In this document: positions 22,090-34,062 of the stretch, piece by piece | Position numbering within the stretch: position 1 is the stretch's first letter | Layout: every line of letters begins with the position of its first letter | From: Adiantum capillus-veneris | Taxonomy: Eukaryota > Streptophyta > Polypodiopsida > Polypodiales > Pteridaceae | Reading direction: 5' to 3' | Length of the DNA: 64,000 nucleotides | NCBI GenBank assembly: GCA_014529385.2 | Contig: CM043971.1 | Span: 87,558,840-87,622,839, forward strand | The notes under the pieces: generated by a model | What the model was told of the DNA's origin: nothing | Databases searched by the model: none | The model's input: the letters and a program-made list of their open reading frames with translations, nothing else | Translations under genes and position numbers: made by a program

Positions 22090-23220
22090 TTTCCTCCAAT
22101 AGTAGATCCTTCTTGAAGAATGCAATCTTCCACGCCTTCTCTATTTATTTACAAATTTTTCCCGCAGGATCTCTTATATCCGGACAATCCTTGAACATGT
22201 GAAGAGGATCTTCACCTACCGGTTTGCACCCTAAGCACCTATCTCTAAGCCTATCTCTCTGGATAGTATCTCAACCCGGATTGGAGTGGACCCCCATAAC
22301 ACCTTGTACATAAATATCTTCATTGTGTGGGGTCACTGAGGGTCCTATATGTTACTTGCTACTGACTCCCACCTAGATTTTGGCCATTTCTTTCAGCATT
22401 GTTTATTGAGGGGGGGGAACCGATCTGTTTTGAGCATTATTAGATTGTAGTAGATTTTCCTTGGTTTGTGATTTAGAGAACTTTCTATTCTCGGGCCAAT
22501 GCCAAGCTTTCCAATCAAATTAATCTCATTGATTGGAATCAAAACATTGCCCAAGTCTTCAATAACCCTATTGATAAACAATTTTCCAGTTTCGTTCAAG
22601 TGAAACTGGGTAGCCAATTGGCTAGCTTCTTTCCATCTCTAATTGTTGCCACCCCAAAATTGGGCTAGATGTCAAAATCCTTTGTTATTAACCTTTTTGG
22701 CAATTTCTCTCCAAAATGGATTCAATACTTCACTTTCCACTTTAGAGAGCCATGGGTCCGGACCAGTGTGTTATGGACTTTTGAAAATATCTAGTCGCCC
22801 TTTTCTAGTGCCTCAACTGCTCTAGTACACTTTTGCACCATCTCACCCATGGTGCCGTTTAATTTCAGGTTTGTCCATTGAGGTGCCAAAAATCTGTCGT
22901 GAATCCCTACCTCCTTCCACGGGCCCCCTTGAGAGCAGAGCTTCACCTTGTCAATCATGTCCCCTATCATAATGGCCCATGCTTGGTCTTGCTTTGTGAT
23001 TGAGATCATAAATTTAGCACATGGAGCATCTGCATCCATTATAGGGTTGATGATCCCAATACTGGTTGCTCCTTGAGTCTAGCAACATACTCTCATTTGA
23101 TCCACTATCAAGGTAGCATAACTTTGGTGTTATCTTTCCACATGAATCTTTTCATTGATTTTAGGAATTCCTTTGGGTTTTGTTACTTCTTACACCGCCT
23201 TTGCATGCGAACCTTTTTCT
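22090..23220 (-). pseudogene. LINE reverse transcriptase 3' half, minus-strand copy A
   Basis: Read from 23220 leftwards it shows FLKSMKRFMWKDNTK, then a GIINPIMDADAPC segment, KKWPKSRWESVASNI, and a zf-RVT domain with KVLWGSTPIRVEIL, DRCLGCKPVGEDPLHMFKDC (about 22310-22180). The pattern W...C..K..GG.GI.NP is typical of LINEs after the polymerase core. Many stops and frame changes are present. It is the same family as the plus-strand copy at 19540-20360. Confidence 0.75.
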
Positions 23221-24388
23221 TTAATGCTCATTTGAGCTAGATTTGAATGAACTTAAAATAATACATTCAAACCATGGCATTCCTTTGCACAGGGGCATCC
23301 AACATATACAAAAATGTCAATTCAATGAGCGCAAAGCCCTCTGAGTGATTTGAGAGCATTGACCCTAATCGTACCCTTAATCCATGTTACAATTTTTTTT
23401 GATGATGTGCTATATTTTTGTCAAGGACCTATCTTCTTCTTCTTGGCCAGTCACTTTCTCTTGCTTAATAGAAGCCATTTGCAAGTTTCAGGCACTAGTT
23501 TGGCGTGCAAGACTCTCTTCTTTTTCTGGAAAACTTGTTCATTTCTAGAAACCCATATGGCTTTGAGGACTACAACTCTAACTATATAAATTTTTGTCCT
23601 CGGGTCTTCATTGCCCAAGCAGTTAGAGCCAAGTGCTAGTTCTCATCTAAAGAAAGGGGTGACAAACTGGCAAAACACCCATTTGCACACTCTTCCAATG
23701 AAGCTCTTGATCATTGGACATCCCCATACGAGGCGGGATTTGGTCTCAGATTGTTGGTTGCATCTGAGGCAAGTTCCATCGCCAAGACTCCTCACTTTAG
23801 CCTTGTCCTCAGTCGTTGTCCTCGGTCGGTTAAAAACAAAAAATCATTTTCTAGAGGAAAACTTGATGCTCATCTTTGCATTCAGAGTGCCATGTGTTCT
23901 TCAACACCTAGCTCCATTTGATCTTTCTTCATTGTTTGTACGAAGTTTTGTTGAGATGCCCAATCCATTTCTCAGAGAAAGCCAGCTTCTCATAAACGCT
24001 CTTTGTCAATAGAGAAAGAAATGCCTTTCCCCTAGGCCACTTCCATGCCTTCCCCTCGACTATCATGGAGCAAGGTGGGAGGAAGATATGGGAAAGGAGA
24101 TCCGGGAGTCTACCAACAAGGAACTCTTCCTGTAGGGATAGGCTATTGACCTCTTTCAATCTAGGGACTTCCATCCTCCTTCACAATGGTTCCACAAAGA
24201 GGTCAGGGTGCCAAACCTTTGTTGTTGAGCCGTCTTGTTCAATATAATGGCGATCAAGCACAAAACCTTGTAAACTGGGGACCCAAGGAGAGCAGTATAG
24301 AGTAGTGTTTTTCCAGTATATCTGGTCTCTTCATCCCAGATGAGTATGGAGGTGGTTTGCAACATTTGTCAATGAGTTTACCATTGAA

Positions 24389-24412
24389 CCCCCCCCCCCC
24401 CCCCCCCCCCCC
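24389..24412. repeat. 24-nt poly-C tract
   Basis: 24 consecutive C residues inside the LINE remnant, followed by more C-rich sequence to about 24440. Confidence 0.9.
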
Positions 24413-24690
24413 TGCCCCTGCGCGCCCAAAACCCCCCCAAGACTAACTGCACTCCTCTAGGTGGCAAAAATCTATTTTTCATATTAAGATTTAACCACTT
24501 GTCCCCTCTAGATTTTAAATTTGGATTCATCACCATTTCCCTAGTCGTACAGGCCCAACTCTCGTCAGATTTAGCCAAAGTTTGAAACAATTATTCACGT
24601 AGGGCCTCTCTGTGAATCGAAGGGTCAAGGATGCCCAAACCTCCTAGATTCTTTGGCTTGCCTCCCACTTACCCCATTGCCATGGCCTGC

Positions 24691-24876
24691 TTCCAATTAC
24701 TATGGTTCTCCATAAGATCTCCTTGATGGGCATGAAGAATGCCTTCCAATGCTTCCAATTACTATGGTTCTCCATAAGAACTCCTTGATGGGCATGAAGA
24801 ATGCCTTCCAATGCTTCCAATTACTATGGTTCTCCATAAGAACTCCTTGATGGGCATGAAGAATGCCTTCCAATTC
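24691..24876. repeat. 62-bp tandem triplication inside a LINE
   Basis: Units start at 24691, 24753 and 24815 with TTCCAATTACTATGGTTCTC and are nearly identical. Since 62 is not a multiple of 3, each unit shifts the coding frame. Confidence 0.95.
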
Positions 24877-25121
24877 CTCTGAGAAAATTGGAAGAATGGA
24901 GAGGTAATTAAAGGTAATGTAGAGTATCAAGAAGGTATTGATGAGTCCTGCTCGCACTGACATGGAAACCTTTGCATGTGAACTTGTGAAGCTTTGAAAC
25001 TTTCTTTGGTCTTTTAATTATAGATAATCTTTTCATTTAAGGCCCTCAAGACTTCAAACACATTTTATTGTTTTAGAATGCCAACGTGACTTTTCTTTTA
25101 TTAAGCGCTTCGTGAAATTCC

Positions 25122-25399
25122 CATGAATTCTATAAAGCTAGCATCAATTTGTCCAAAGGAGCTGGCTTCGTTAGTTGAGCACTCAGCCACGGTGACCCGG
25201 GTATGAGTGCATTCAAACATCATGAACTCTATAAAGTTAGCATCAAATTGTCCAAAGGAGCTAGCTTGGTTGGCCACGCTGATCCAAGCCATGGGTTCGA
25301 GTGCGATCAAGCAACTCTGGTAACGCTCACGAGCATGTTTGTTGTTTCGAATGACATTTGTGCAATCTGCCAAAACAAAAAACTTAGCATCAAATTGTC
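25122..25399 (+). mobile_element. tRNA-derived SINE pair with target duplication
   Basis: Two diverged head copies start near 25155 and 25253. The second has a box-A-like TAGCTTGGTTGG and box-B-like GGGTTCGAGTGC, and an A-rich tail ending at 25383. The second copy is flanked by a perfect 16-bp direct repeat TTAGCATCAAATTGTC (25237-25252 and 25384-25399). A related TAGCATCAATTTGTC precedes the first copy at 25139-25154. This suggests nested or repeated insertion at the same site, or duplication. Confidence 0.75.
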
Positions 25400-25439
25400 T
25401 ATTATCCAAGTGTCATTCTCCAAGGCATAACAACCATCT

Positions 25440-27700
25440 TCCCAATAAATCATCGTGTTGACCAAAGCATACCGTTGCTTGCACTATCTTTGCAAAAAAA
25501 AAAAATCAACACTCATAGGTGTGATTTGTATATTAGCATCTCCACAAAAAGAATTATATATTAGAATCTCTATTAAAAAAATTACAATAGATAGCTTTGC
25601 TCAAATAAGCTTGGGCATCACCAATACTTAAGAAAACGGTCAACCACCATACCATAGAGTCACGACCATTAACATTGGTTGATTCGAGAGGCACCCGACC
25701 TCAAAGTCCCGACACACTGATAAGGCAGCCACCCTCTCACACATGTTGAGGTTGAACTTGGAGCCACCCATTAAGGAAGAAATAGAGGGAGACAGATTGA
25801 GGTTGCGACCAAGTCGGATGGCGTTGCCACTCTACACACAATTCCCACCAAATCTATCAAGGATAATCATGTCAAAGTCATGGGAGCTAAACCTTGAAAA
25901 ATTCTTTGACCCGTGTCCAAGTCAAGAAGCATAGACGAGGATGAAACATCCCATGGGAACACACAAGTCTACATTTGCCTACAAACTAGCAAACTTTCTT
26001 GGAGAGGTAACTACAATAAAAAAATGCATATCATGTGGGTTCAAAAATAGGAATTATTTTATTCTACATTTTCTCACATTCTCACATACAAAAGGGCATT
26101 CTCACATTCTCACATACAAAAGGGTATTAAAAAAACGATCTTGAAAAAAAAATCGAATTGAATAGGGAAGGGTCCTTTATTGGTGAAAAATATACAGCTA
26201 AGGGGTTTTATAAATAGTCCTTGAATGCACACGATATATATGTTTAATCTATAGTGAGCCCTCGAACAAAGATTGCAACTCCTCACAAGGTTAACCCTAA
26301 ATAAATTCTTTGAACCCTATCCAAACCATGAATCAAAGAAGATGTCATAACTATCCATGAAACCACAAAAGTGTCTGCATCTACTCTACCAACAAACCTG
26401 CAAGCTTAGCAACACTCGACAAAGTTTCCCCAATATTGCATGATACAATACCTCACCCACCTCTATTGGAGATATGCAATTGGAGAATGTCCGAGAGACA
26501 GTCAAAAGCTTGAATAGAACACCCTAGGCACCACCATTAGTGAGAGAGATTTGACACTCTCTTTTCCTTTTAAAAATACTAGTATGTGACCTGCACATTG
26601 TTGCATCCAAAGAAACATTGTCTCTACTCTCATAGGGCTATCTTCTCTTTCAAGTAGAACACTATTAATACTCTCATCCTACATGTATAGTCTATTGCTT
26701 CTTCTTTTTTTTGCAAAAATCACAATTGTGAGTGGATAGTGTATTGCATTTCTAAAAGTGATGCATGAAACAATCTCTTGATAGATTATAAAAAACATGA
26801 ATAATATGTAAGATGTTGCAAAGCTCATCAAACTTTGTGCTCCAAAGCATCTTGCATATATTCATGTTGAAACTCTTTTGGCCATGGCTCGAGTTGAGCA
26901 TGGTGTCGTTGTAGGGTTTTCTTTGTCATCATATAATTTCTGAGATTTGCACATAAAAAAGATACAGCAAAGCATTCTTTGATAACAAGCTTGAGAGTTT
27001 TTTATAAATATTATTTTTCATGAGGTGCTAGCCCTTGTTCAATAAACTTAGGAGTGCTCTATCTTTGGGGGGGGAGTCCTCATTTTGGTCTATCTTGGTC
27101 TCACGATGCTACCAAGCTAAAATATAGAGACCAAATAAGTTCGCATGGTGTGAAGATATAAAAGCTAAGAGAAGACAATGTAAATATCATTTATTTTTTT
27201 GAAAATGGAGTGGGTTCTAGGATCGGTTTCAACAATTGGATTTAACGTATCAAGTCCACTCTAGGTAGTGTAGAAGAGCCTCTTTTTGTATACACATTAT
27301 GTTCCTTGAAAATTTGAAAGTGCCAGCATCATAACCTTCTTAAGTGCTCGACTTTTGATCACATCAAACTTGCTTTTGTTGCATTTTAATTGTGACCATG
27401 ACCTACATTTCTTTCTCTCCGAACAATTTCATGAATCCAATTTATCAAATGCCACCATTATATCCATAGTCTTCAAGCATACTACATTTTGCATTTGGTC
27501 CCAATAGGTCAATATAAACTTTAAGGAAAACGAATCTCTCACTCTCTCTCTCAAGTCATTGTGATCATTTCTACAATATTAAACATCCCACCTTCCTCTC
27601 CCTCCTTGAGAAAGTATTCAAGCATGTAAGCACTTATATTCAAGAATCAAAACTCATCGGCTACATTTTTTAGGTTTCATGTGTATTTATTCTACATCCT
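25440..27700. other. No gene seen; old internal duplication
   Basis: No coding signal was found. A block around 25890-26000 (AAATTCTTTGACCCGTGTCC...) recurs in diverged form around 26300-26410 (AAATTCTTTGAACCCTATCC...). TCACATTCTCACATACAAAAGGG is repeated back to back at about 26070-26127. Confidence 0.4.
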
Positions 27701-27703
27701 CCT

Positions 27704-27710
<7 letters not shown>

Positions 27711-27753
<43 letters not shown>

Positions 27754-28055
27754 GACACACACACACACACACATGCACACACACACGCACACACATTTAA
27801 GCCATGCGACAAGATGACTCCCTGCCAGCAATATTTCAAGAAGGTTTTTCTAAGATTAGCGGTTGAGAGTCTAGATTAGCCGGTGTCAAACCAAATCAAC
27901 AAGGATTAAAGTGGGGAAATTTTCTTTAAAAATGATCTAAATTTTAAAAATTTATTAGTACTTTTGATGTGTATCTTGCAGCCACGTCAACAAAAGTTAA
28001 GGCCATTTTAGCTACAAAGGGTAGATGCAAGAAGGTCTCAAGGGCTTGTGCTCAT

Positions 28056-28101
<46 letters not shown>

Positions 28102-28365
28102 CATCACCCAGTCAAGGGTTACATGCATGAGGCTACCGCTCTTTCTTGCTGATACACAATGTTGCGAGCATCCTCTCTCGTCATCACTATTATGCAGGGG
28201 TAGAAGAGGAGGGTTTAGTGTGCAAAGTTCAAGAGTTTAAGAAACTTTTAATGTCAATCAAAAAGTTATAAAATATTCTAACATCATAGAAAGAATCCCA
28301 AATATTTTGAAGATTTGAAGCATTTAATAAAATTGAAATGATACAAAGATGACATGCATAAGTTG

Positions 28366-28440
<75 letters not shown>

Positions 28441-28515
28441 ACAAAGAGTCTGAGCTCGCATTTAAGTCTCTATGGATATAAATTTTAGAGCAGTTATGAT
28501 CGTTCTTATGATGTC

Positions 28516-28586
<71 letters not shown>

Positions 28587-28725
28587 GTATATATGTGTGT
28601 GTATGTGTTTGTGTGTGTCTATACATAGATCTTGAAGCCTTTTTCTATTGTTCCAATATGGTAACTATGACATTCAAAAATTCTATACTTTCCTCGTGTC
28701 CCCCCCCCCCCAAAAAAAAAAAAAC

Positions 28726-28770
<45 letters not shown>

Positions 28771-28958
28771 ACATCTATGTCTTGCATGGATAACATCTTG
28801 CTTGGATCTCGTGTATACATACACATACTTCTTGTCATTGTGGCAAGTTAGCTGACAAATTGGCAATGTGGTTGAAGAGAGGATCCTAAGTTGATGCGTA
28901 GACATGGCGATCGATCTCCTTTTTCTCAAGCTCTTTAAAGAAAAGTATAGATGACTAT

Positions 28959-28995
<37 letters not shown>
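27711..28995. repeat. Cluster of long TC/GA/AC microsatellites
   Basis: Tracts: (TC)n(AC)n 27711-27795; (GA)n 28060-28098; (TC)n(AC)n 28369-28441; (CT)n 28520-28583 then TG-rich; C10-A12 then (CT)n(AC)n 28700-28772; (TC)n 28960-28995. Intervening sequence has no recognisable genes. Open frames here are only translated repeats. Confidence 0.95.
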
Positions 28996-28997
<2 letters not shown>

Positions 28998-29256
28998 GTG
29001 TGTGTGGTTGATTTTTGATAAATACACGTGCTTGTTAACATTCATAGGATTTATAGATTATTAAGCACATCCCATGGTTTAACTCTTAAGAATAAAAAGG
29101 CAAAAAAATCCTAGAGCTGATAAAACTTCCATCAACTAGGCAATATCTCTCTTCATTCAGGGTGCCAATGTCAGAGTTGGTTTTTGTTGGGAATTTTATT
29201 CATCTTAAGGCCATTTTTTCCATTTTCAATGGGTGAAAAGCATTAGCTACCCTTTC

Positions 29257-29261
29257 AATAA
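29257..29261. repeat. Target-site duplication AATAA, left copy
   Basis: AATAA precedes the left LTR; the identical pentamer follows the right LTR at 34816-34820. Confidence 0.9.
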
Positions 29262-30048
29262 TGTTAGGAAATAAGGCGTAGCTAAATAGATAATTGAGTA
29301 GATTACTTAATGGAGAGAGATAGATTTATATACATGAGATTATAGAGTAGAGAGAGAGAGAGAGAGTACACACGATATACGTGGTTCACCCAATGTGGGC
29401 TACGTCCACGGGAAAGAAGCCACTCAATGGCTTTAGTACTTCAAAACAAGAAGTAGTTTACAAAGGGATTATACCCTTAATGGAGCTCCCGCTTTGCTTC
29501 ACTGTCACCACCTCACACTCACCTTGTTGCATCAACTTCACACTATGAAATGTGTGTAGAAATGGCCTCCTTTTATAGGCCAAAAGGGCTGCCCTCTCTT
29601 ATGAGAGACAGCCATGTGTAACCGCCCTTGTGCGAATAAGTCCAAATCGGACCCTCCAATCCGCCCATGTGTGGCCGCCCTTGAGAAGACAAGTCCGCTT
29701 TTGAATTGGGGCACCGGCCATTGAATTCGGCCACCGGCCACCGGCCATTGACTTCCGACCACCGGCCACCGACCATTGACTTCCGACCATCGGCCATTGA
29801 CTACCGGCCACCGGCCAACCGACCGGTTGTTTTCCGACCACTTTCCGGCCGCCATCCAGCCATAATATTCCGGAAAAAAAGAATATTCCGGCCTTTAAAG
29901 TTGCCCCTGATTCTTGTCCGTGAAAATTTTGGTTTCCGATGAGTGATTTTCCTTCACGCATGATGGCTTCTCCTCATAATGGGGGCCTTACAAATGTGCG
30001 CTTTTACCACAGAAAATTACAAGGGTAAATCAGGCTCCATACTTAACA
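29262..30048 (-). repeat. Copia 2, 3' LTR (left)
   Basis: 787 bp. It contains a (GA)n tract near 29350 and a minisatellite of CCACCGGCCATTGACTTCCGA-like units at about 29710-29850, longer than in the other LTR. CCGGAA(A)n...ATATTCCGG lies near 29870-29890. Confidence 0.95.
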
Positions 30049-30049
30049 A

Positions 30050-30062
30050 TCTCCCACTTGGA
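30050..30062 (-). promoter_or_regulatory. Polypurine tract of copia 2
   Basis: On the minus strand, CCAAGTGGGAGAT runs directly into the 3' LTR start TGTTAAG, the usual plus-strand priming site in Tnt1-like elements. Confidence 0.9.
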
Positions 30063-30108
30063 GACTGATCTCCAAACCAAACCTGTGACTGCTTTCCATT
30101 CTAGCTTC

Positions 30109-33100
30109 TTATCCTTGAATGCCGATTGAAGATGAGCAAAAGCTCAACTTCTCCTTGTTGACCACCTTTGTAAACATGTCTACAGGATTTTCACTTGTAT
30201 GCACCTTTCCTAGCTTTAGTTGTCCCTCTTCCAAAAGAGTGCGTATGAAGTGATATCTCACCTCAATGTGCTTTGTCCTTGAATGAAAGGCTGAGTTCTT
30301 CGCAAGATGGATATCGCTTTGGCTATCACTGTACAAGACACAATTCTCTTGTTTGAATCCAAGCTCTTCTAAGAATCTGTGAAGCCACAGAATTTCTTTG
30401 CTTGCCTCCGTCATTGCTACATACTCTGCTTCCGTGGTAGAAAGTGAAACCACTTTCTGCAGCTTTGAAGCCCAGCTTACTGTTGTGCCTCCAACCGTGA
30501 ACACATAGCCAGTAGTGCTCCTTCGAGTATCTTTGTCACCTGCCATATCTGCATCAGCATACCCTTCTAGAAAAATATCAGTTCCTCCAAAATACAAAGC
30601 ATTTGTTGTTGTCCCTTTTAGATACCTAAGTATCCACTTCACAGCTTGCCAATGCTCTTTACCTGGGTTGTCCATGAACCTACTCACAACTCCCACTGCA
30701 TGTGCAATGTCTGGCCTTGTCCAGACCATAGCATACATTAGAGAACCTACCGCTGCAGCATATGGAACTTTAGACATATAGGCTATCTCCTCTTGTGTCT
30801 TTGGACACATATCCTTCGTTAGTTTAAAGTGACCAGCCAAAGGTGTAGAAACTGGTTTTGCATTTTGCATTGCAAACCTTTCTAGTACCTTCTTGATGTA
30901 ATCTTTTTGAGATAGCTTTATTGTCTTCTTCGTCCTGTCCCTTGATATTTTCATACCAAGTATCTCTTTGCAGCACCTAAATCTTTCATTTAAAAAGATT
31001 TGGACAGCTCCTCTTTTACGTCTTTGATGTCCTGCATGTTAGCACTTGCAATCAACATGTCATCAACATACAACATTAGGATGATGAATTTCCCATCTCC
31101 CAAATTCTCCGTGTAGACGCAGTGATCCGAGTTGCATCTTGTGAATCCATGATCCAACATCCATCGATCAAACTTCAAGTACCATTGTCTTGATGCTTGC
31201 TTTAAACCATACAAGCTCTTCTTTAATCTGCAAACCATTTTCTCCTTACCTTTTACTTCATACCCCTTTGGTTGAAGCATGTAGATTTCCTCCTCTAAGT
31301 CACCGTGAGGGAATGCCGTATTTACATCCATTTGCTCGAGATTTAGATCATGAGCAGCCACAAGGCTTAAGACAAGCCTAATTGAGTTCATTTTTACAAC
31401 AGGAGAAAATATTTCATTGAAGTCAATACCTTTCTTTTGAGAAAAACCTTTTACCACAAGGCTAGATTTGTACCTTTTCTTCCCACCTTCTTCTTCCTTT
31501 AGCTTGTACACCCATTTGTTTTGAAGTGCCCGCTTACTTTTAGGCAACTCAACCAACTCCCATGTTTGGTTGCGATGTAGTGAGTCCATCTCCACTTGCA
31601 TGCTCTTCGTCGATTCTTCTTTGGATTCATGTTGCATAGCTTCTTCATATGATTCCAGCTCTCCAGAATCTGAGATCAAGAGATGGTTGAAGGAAGGAAC
31701 AAACCTTTCTGAAGGTCTACTTGCTCTTGTAGATCTTCGGGGAATAGGTTGAGGCTCCTCATTTGGTTGACGTTGTTGCACATTGTCATCGTTTGCAGTC
31801 CTTGAGTCTTCACCATCCTCAAGCTCCATGTACTCATCACCTGTTTCTTTTGTTTGTCTTCTTTCCAAGTAATCTTTGTACATATTTTGTTCGTTAAAAA
31901 TTACATCCCTACTCCTTAAGATTTTACCATCTTCAGGATTCCATAGGCGATACCCAAAGTCTCCTTCTCCATAGCCAATGAAGAAACACTTTTTGGACTT
32001 TGCATCTAACTTTGATCTTAGGCTTCTATCTATGTGCATGAAAGCCTCACACCCAAACACTTTGAGAAATGCATAATTCACCGGCTTACCTGTCCATGCC
32101 TCTTCTGGAACTCCCCCATCCAATGCCGTTGAGGGTGACCGATTGATTAAGTACATAGACGTACTTACAGTTTCCGCCCAAAGCTCAAGCGGTAGGCCTC
32201 CATGTAGCCGCATGCTTCGTGCTCGTTCCATGATTTCTCAGTTCATCCTTTCCGAAATCCCATTTTGTTGAGGTGTCCTTGGGGTTGTCCTTTGCCTCCG
32301 AATGCCATTGCTAGCACAAAAGCTTTCAAAAGCTTGGCTGCAATATTCACCTCCATTGTCGAATCTGAGGCATTTAACCTTGGTACTTGTTTCAATTTCC
32401 ACAAAGGCTTTCCACCTTTGAAATATGGAAAATACATCGGATTTATTCTTCATGACATAAACCCATGTTTTTCTAGTCGCATCGTCTATGAATGTTACAT
32501 AGTACAATGAGCCACCAAGTGATGGTGTACTTGCAGGACCCCAAACATCAGAATGAACCAACTCAAGTTTTTTATTTTTTCTTTCATTTCCTGATTTTTG
32601 AAATTTTACCCTCTTTTCTTTACCATAAACACAATCTTCACAAAACTCTAAGTCCACTTCTTTCAAACCTGGTAGAAGCTTCTTTGTTTGAAGGATTTGC
32701 ATTCCTTTGGCACTCATATGCCCAAGTCGGTAGTGCCACACCGCACTGTCAACTTTTGTAGTTGCTGCAAAAGCTGAAGGTTGCGTGCTAACAGTACACA
32801 AGTAAAGTGTACCGACTTTTTCACCCTTGGCAACCACCAAAGATCCCTTTGAGATCTTCCACCGTTTGTTTCCGAATGCAATGTTGTGACCTTCATCGTC
32901 CAATTGTCCTGTAGAGATCAAATTTTTGCAAAGAGAAGGAACATGCCTAACATCTTTAAGCTTCCATTCATTTCCGTTATCAGTTTTGACAGAAACTGTA
33001 CCTTTGCCGACAATCTCACAAGCTTCATCATCTCCCAAGTATACATACCCAAAATTACCTTTGGTGTAGTCTTGGAAATGTTGCTTGTGTGGTGTCGCAT

Positions 33101-33989
33101 GGAATGAAGCCCCGGAATCTACTATCCAGGAATTAGACACATTGTCTAATGAGAGAATTAGAGCATCTTGCTCTACTTTACCTGCCACATTGGCCTCCGA
33201 TGTTGGCTTGTTGTCTTGAGACTCTGTCTCCTTCTTCTTCTTGGACCAGCAATCCTTCTTGACGTGGCCCTTCTTGCCGCAGTTCCAACATTCAAGAACT
33301 GACTTTGTGCGTGACTTGCTCCGCCTTGAGCGATCACGACCCTTTTGGTTTTTGAACCTCTCCTTAAGCCTTCCTCTTGTTTCCACTGATAGTGCAGCAC
33401 TTGATGATTCTCCTGTGCTTCTCCTTCGCATTTCCTCGCTTAGGAGAACACCCACAACATCATCAAACTTAAGAGTATTTGTGCTAGAGATAGAATTACT
33501 TACAGCCATCACAAGGCTGTCCCAACTATCCGGTAGAGATGATAGTATAAGGAGAGCTCGCACTTCGTCATCGAAATTGATTTTCATTGATCGAAGTTAA
33601 CTTATGTTTGTGCTAAAGTCATTTAGGTGTTCTGCAACTGAACCATTCTCTGCCATCTTTAGATTGAACAAGCGCTTCATAAGAAATACCTTATTAGATG
33701 CTGATGGTTTCTCGTAGAAGTCGTCAAGTGACTTCATCAAGTCCTCCGTGGTCTTCATCTCCGAAACATTGAAGGCCACCGTTGACGCCAAGCTTAATCG
33801 GATTGTTCCCAGTGCCTTTCGATCAAGGACAATCCATGCTTCATCTGCCATTGTTGTGGGCTTCTTCGCAAGACCGCCTAGTGGCAAATAGAGGTCCTTC
33901 TAGTAGAGATAGTCTTCAATCTGCATCTTCCAATGTTGGTAGTTTTTGCCGTTGAACTTCTCAATCTTGAGCTTCCCTTCCTCCGCCAT
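30109..33989 (-). pseudogene. Copia 2 gag-pol polyprotein, nearly intact but broken
   Basis: It begins MAEEGKLKIEKFNGKNYQHW at 33989. Gag is followed by zinc knuckle CWNCGKKGHVKKDC (33300), protease WIVDSGASFHAT (33120), integrase with HYRLGHM, CEDCVYGK and catalytic HSDVWGP, LRFDNGGEY, NGISER (32550-32250), reverse transcriptase with MLYVDDMLIA (31070), and RNase H with DSQSDIHLAKNSAFHSRTKH, ending at 30109. Breaks: TAG at 33900-33902, TAA near 33599, TGA near 32235, TAA near 30988 and a 1-bp frameshift near 30975. At several stops the expected codon is CAG, CAA or CGA, consistent with C-to-T change. Confidence 0.95.
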
Positions 33990-34048
33990 AACTCCCACTC
34001 AATTCAAGGAATCCTTTCCTTGAGATAATTTAGCTACGAGCAAACCTT

Positions 34049-34060
34049 GCTCTGATACCA
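34049..34060 (-). promoter_or_regulatory. Primer-binding site of copia 2
   Basis: The minus strand reads TGGTATCAGAGC two bases inside the 5' LTR, complementary to initiator tRNA-Met. Confidence 0.95.
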
Positions 34061-34062
34061 GT

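Larger units (their letters stand above)
23480..24965 (-). pseudogene. LINE reverse transcriptase 3' half, minus-strand copy B
   Basis: From 24965 leftwards: MSVRAGLINTFLILYITFNY (the usual S.AGR..LIN..L motif), then WVGGKPKNLGGLGILDP near 24660-24610, then zf-RVT with GDGTCLRCNQQSETKSRLVW (about 23790-23730) and a tail ending WVSRNEQVF near 23530. The sequence differs from copy A, so it is another LINE subfamily. It is interrupted by a 62-bp triplication (24691-24876), a 24-nt poly-C tract and many stops. Confidence 0.8.

Noticed and set aside
28472-28855. 127-codon open frame with Ser-Leu and Thr-His runs
   Set aside because: It is translation of (CT)n and (AC)n microsatellites.
27711-28995. 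CRISPR-like regularly spaced repeats
   Set aside because: Spacing is irregular, units are simple dinucleotides, and the genome is eukaryotic.
29706-29942. Repetitive Pro/His/Arg open frame
   Set aside because: It is the LTR minisatellite read in one frame, not a gene.
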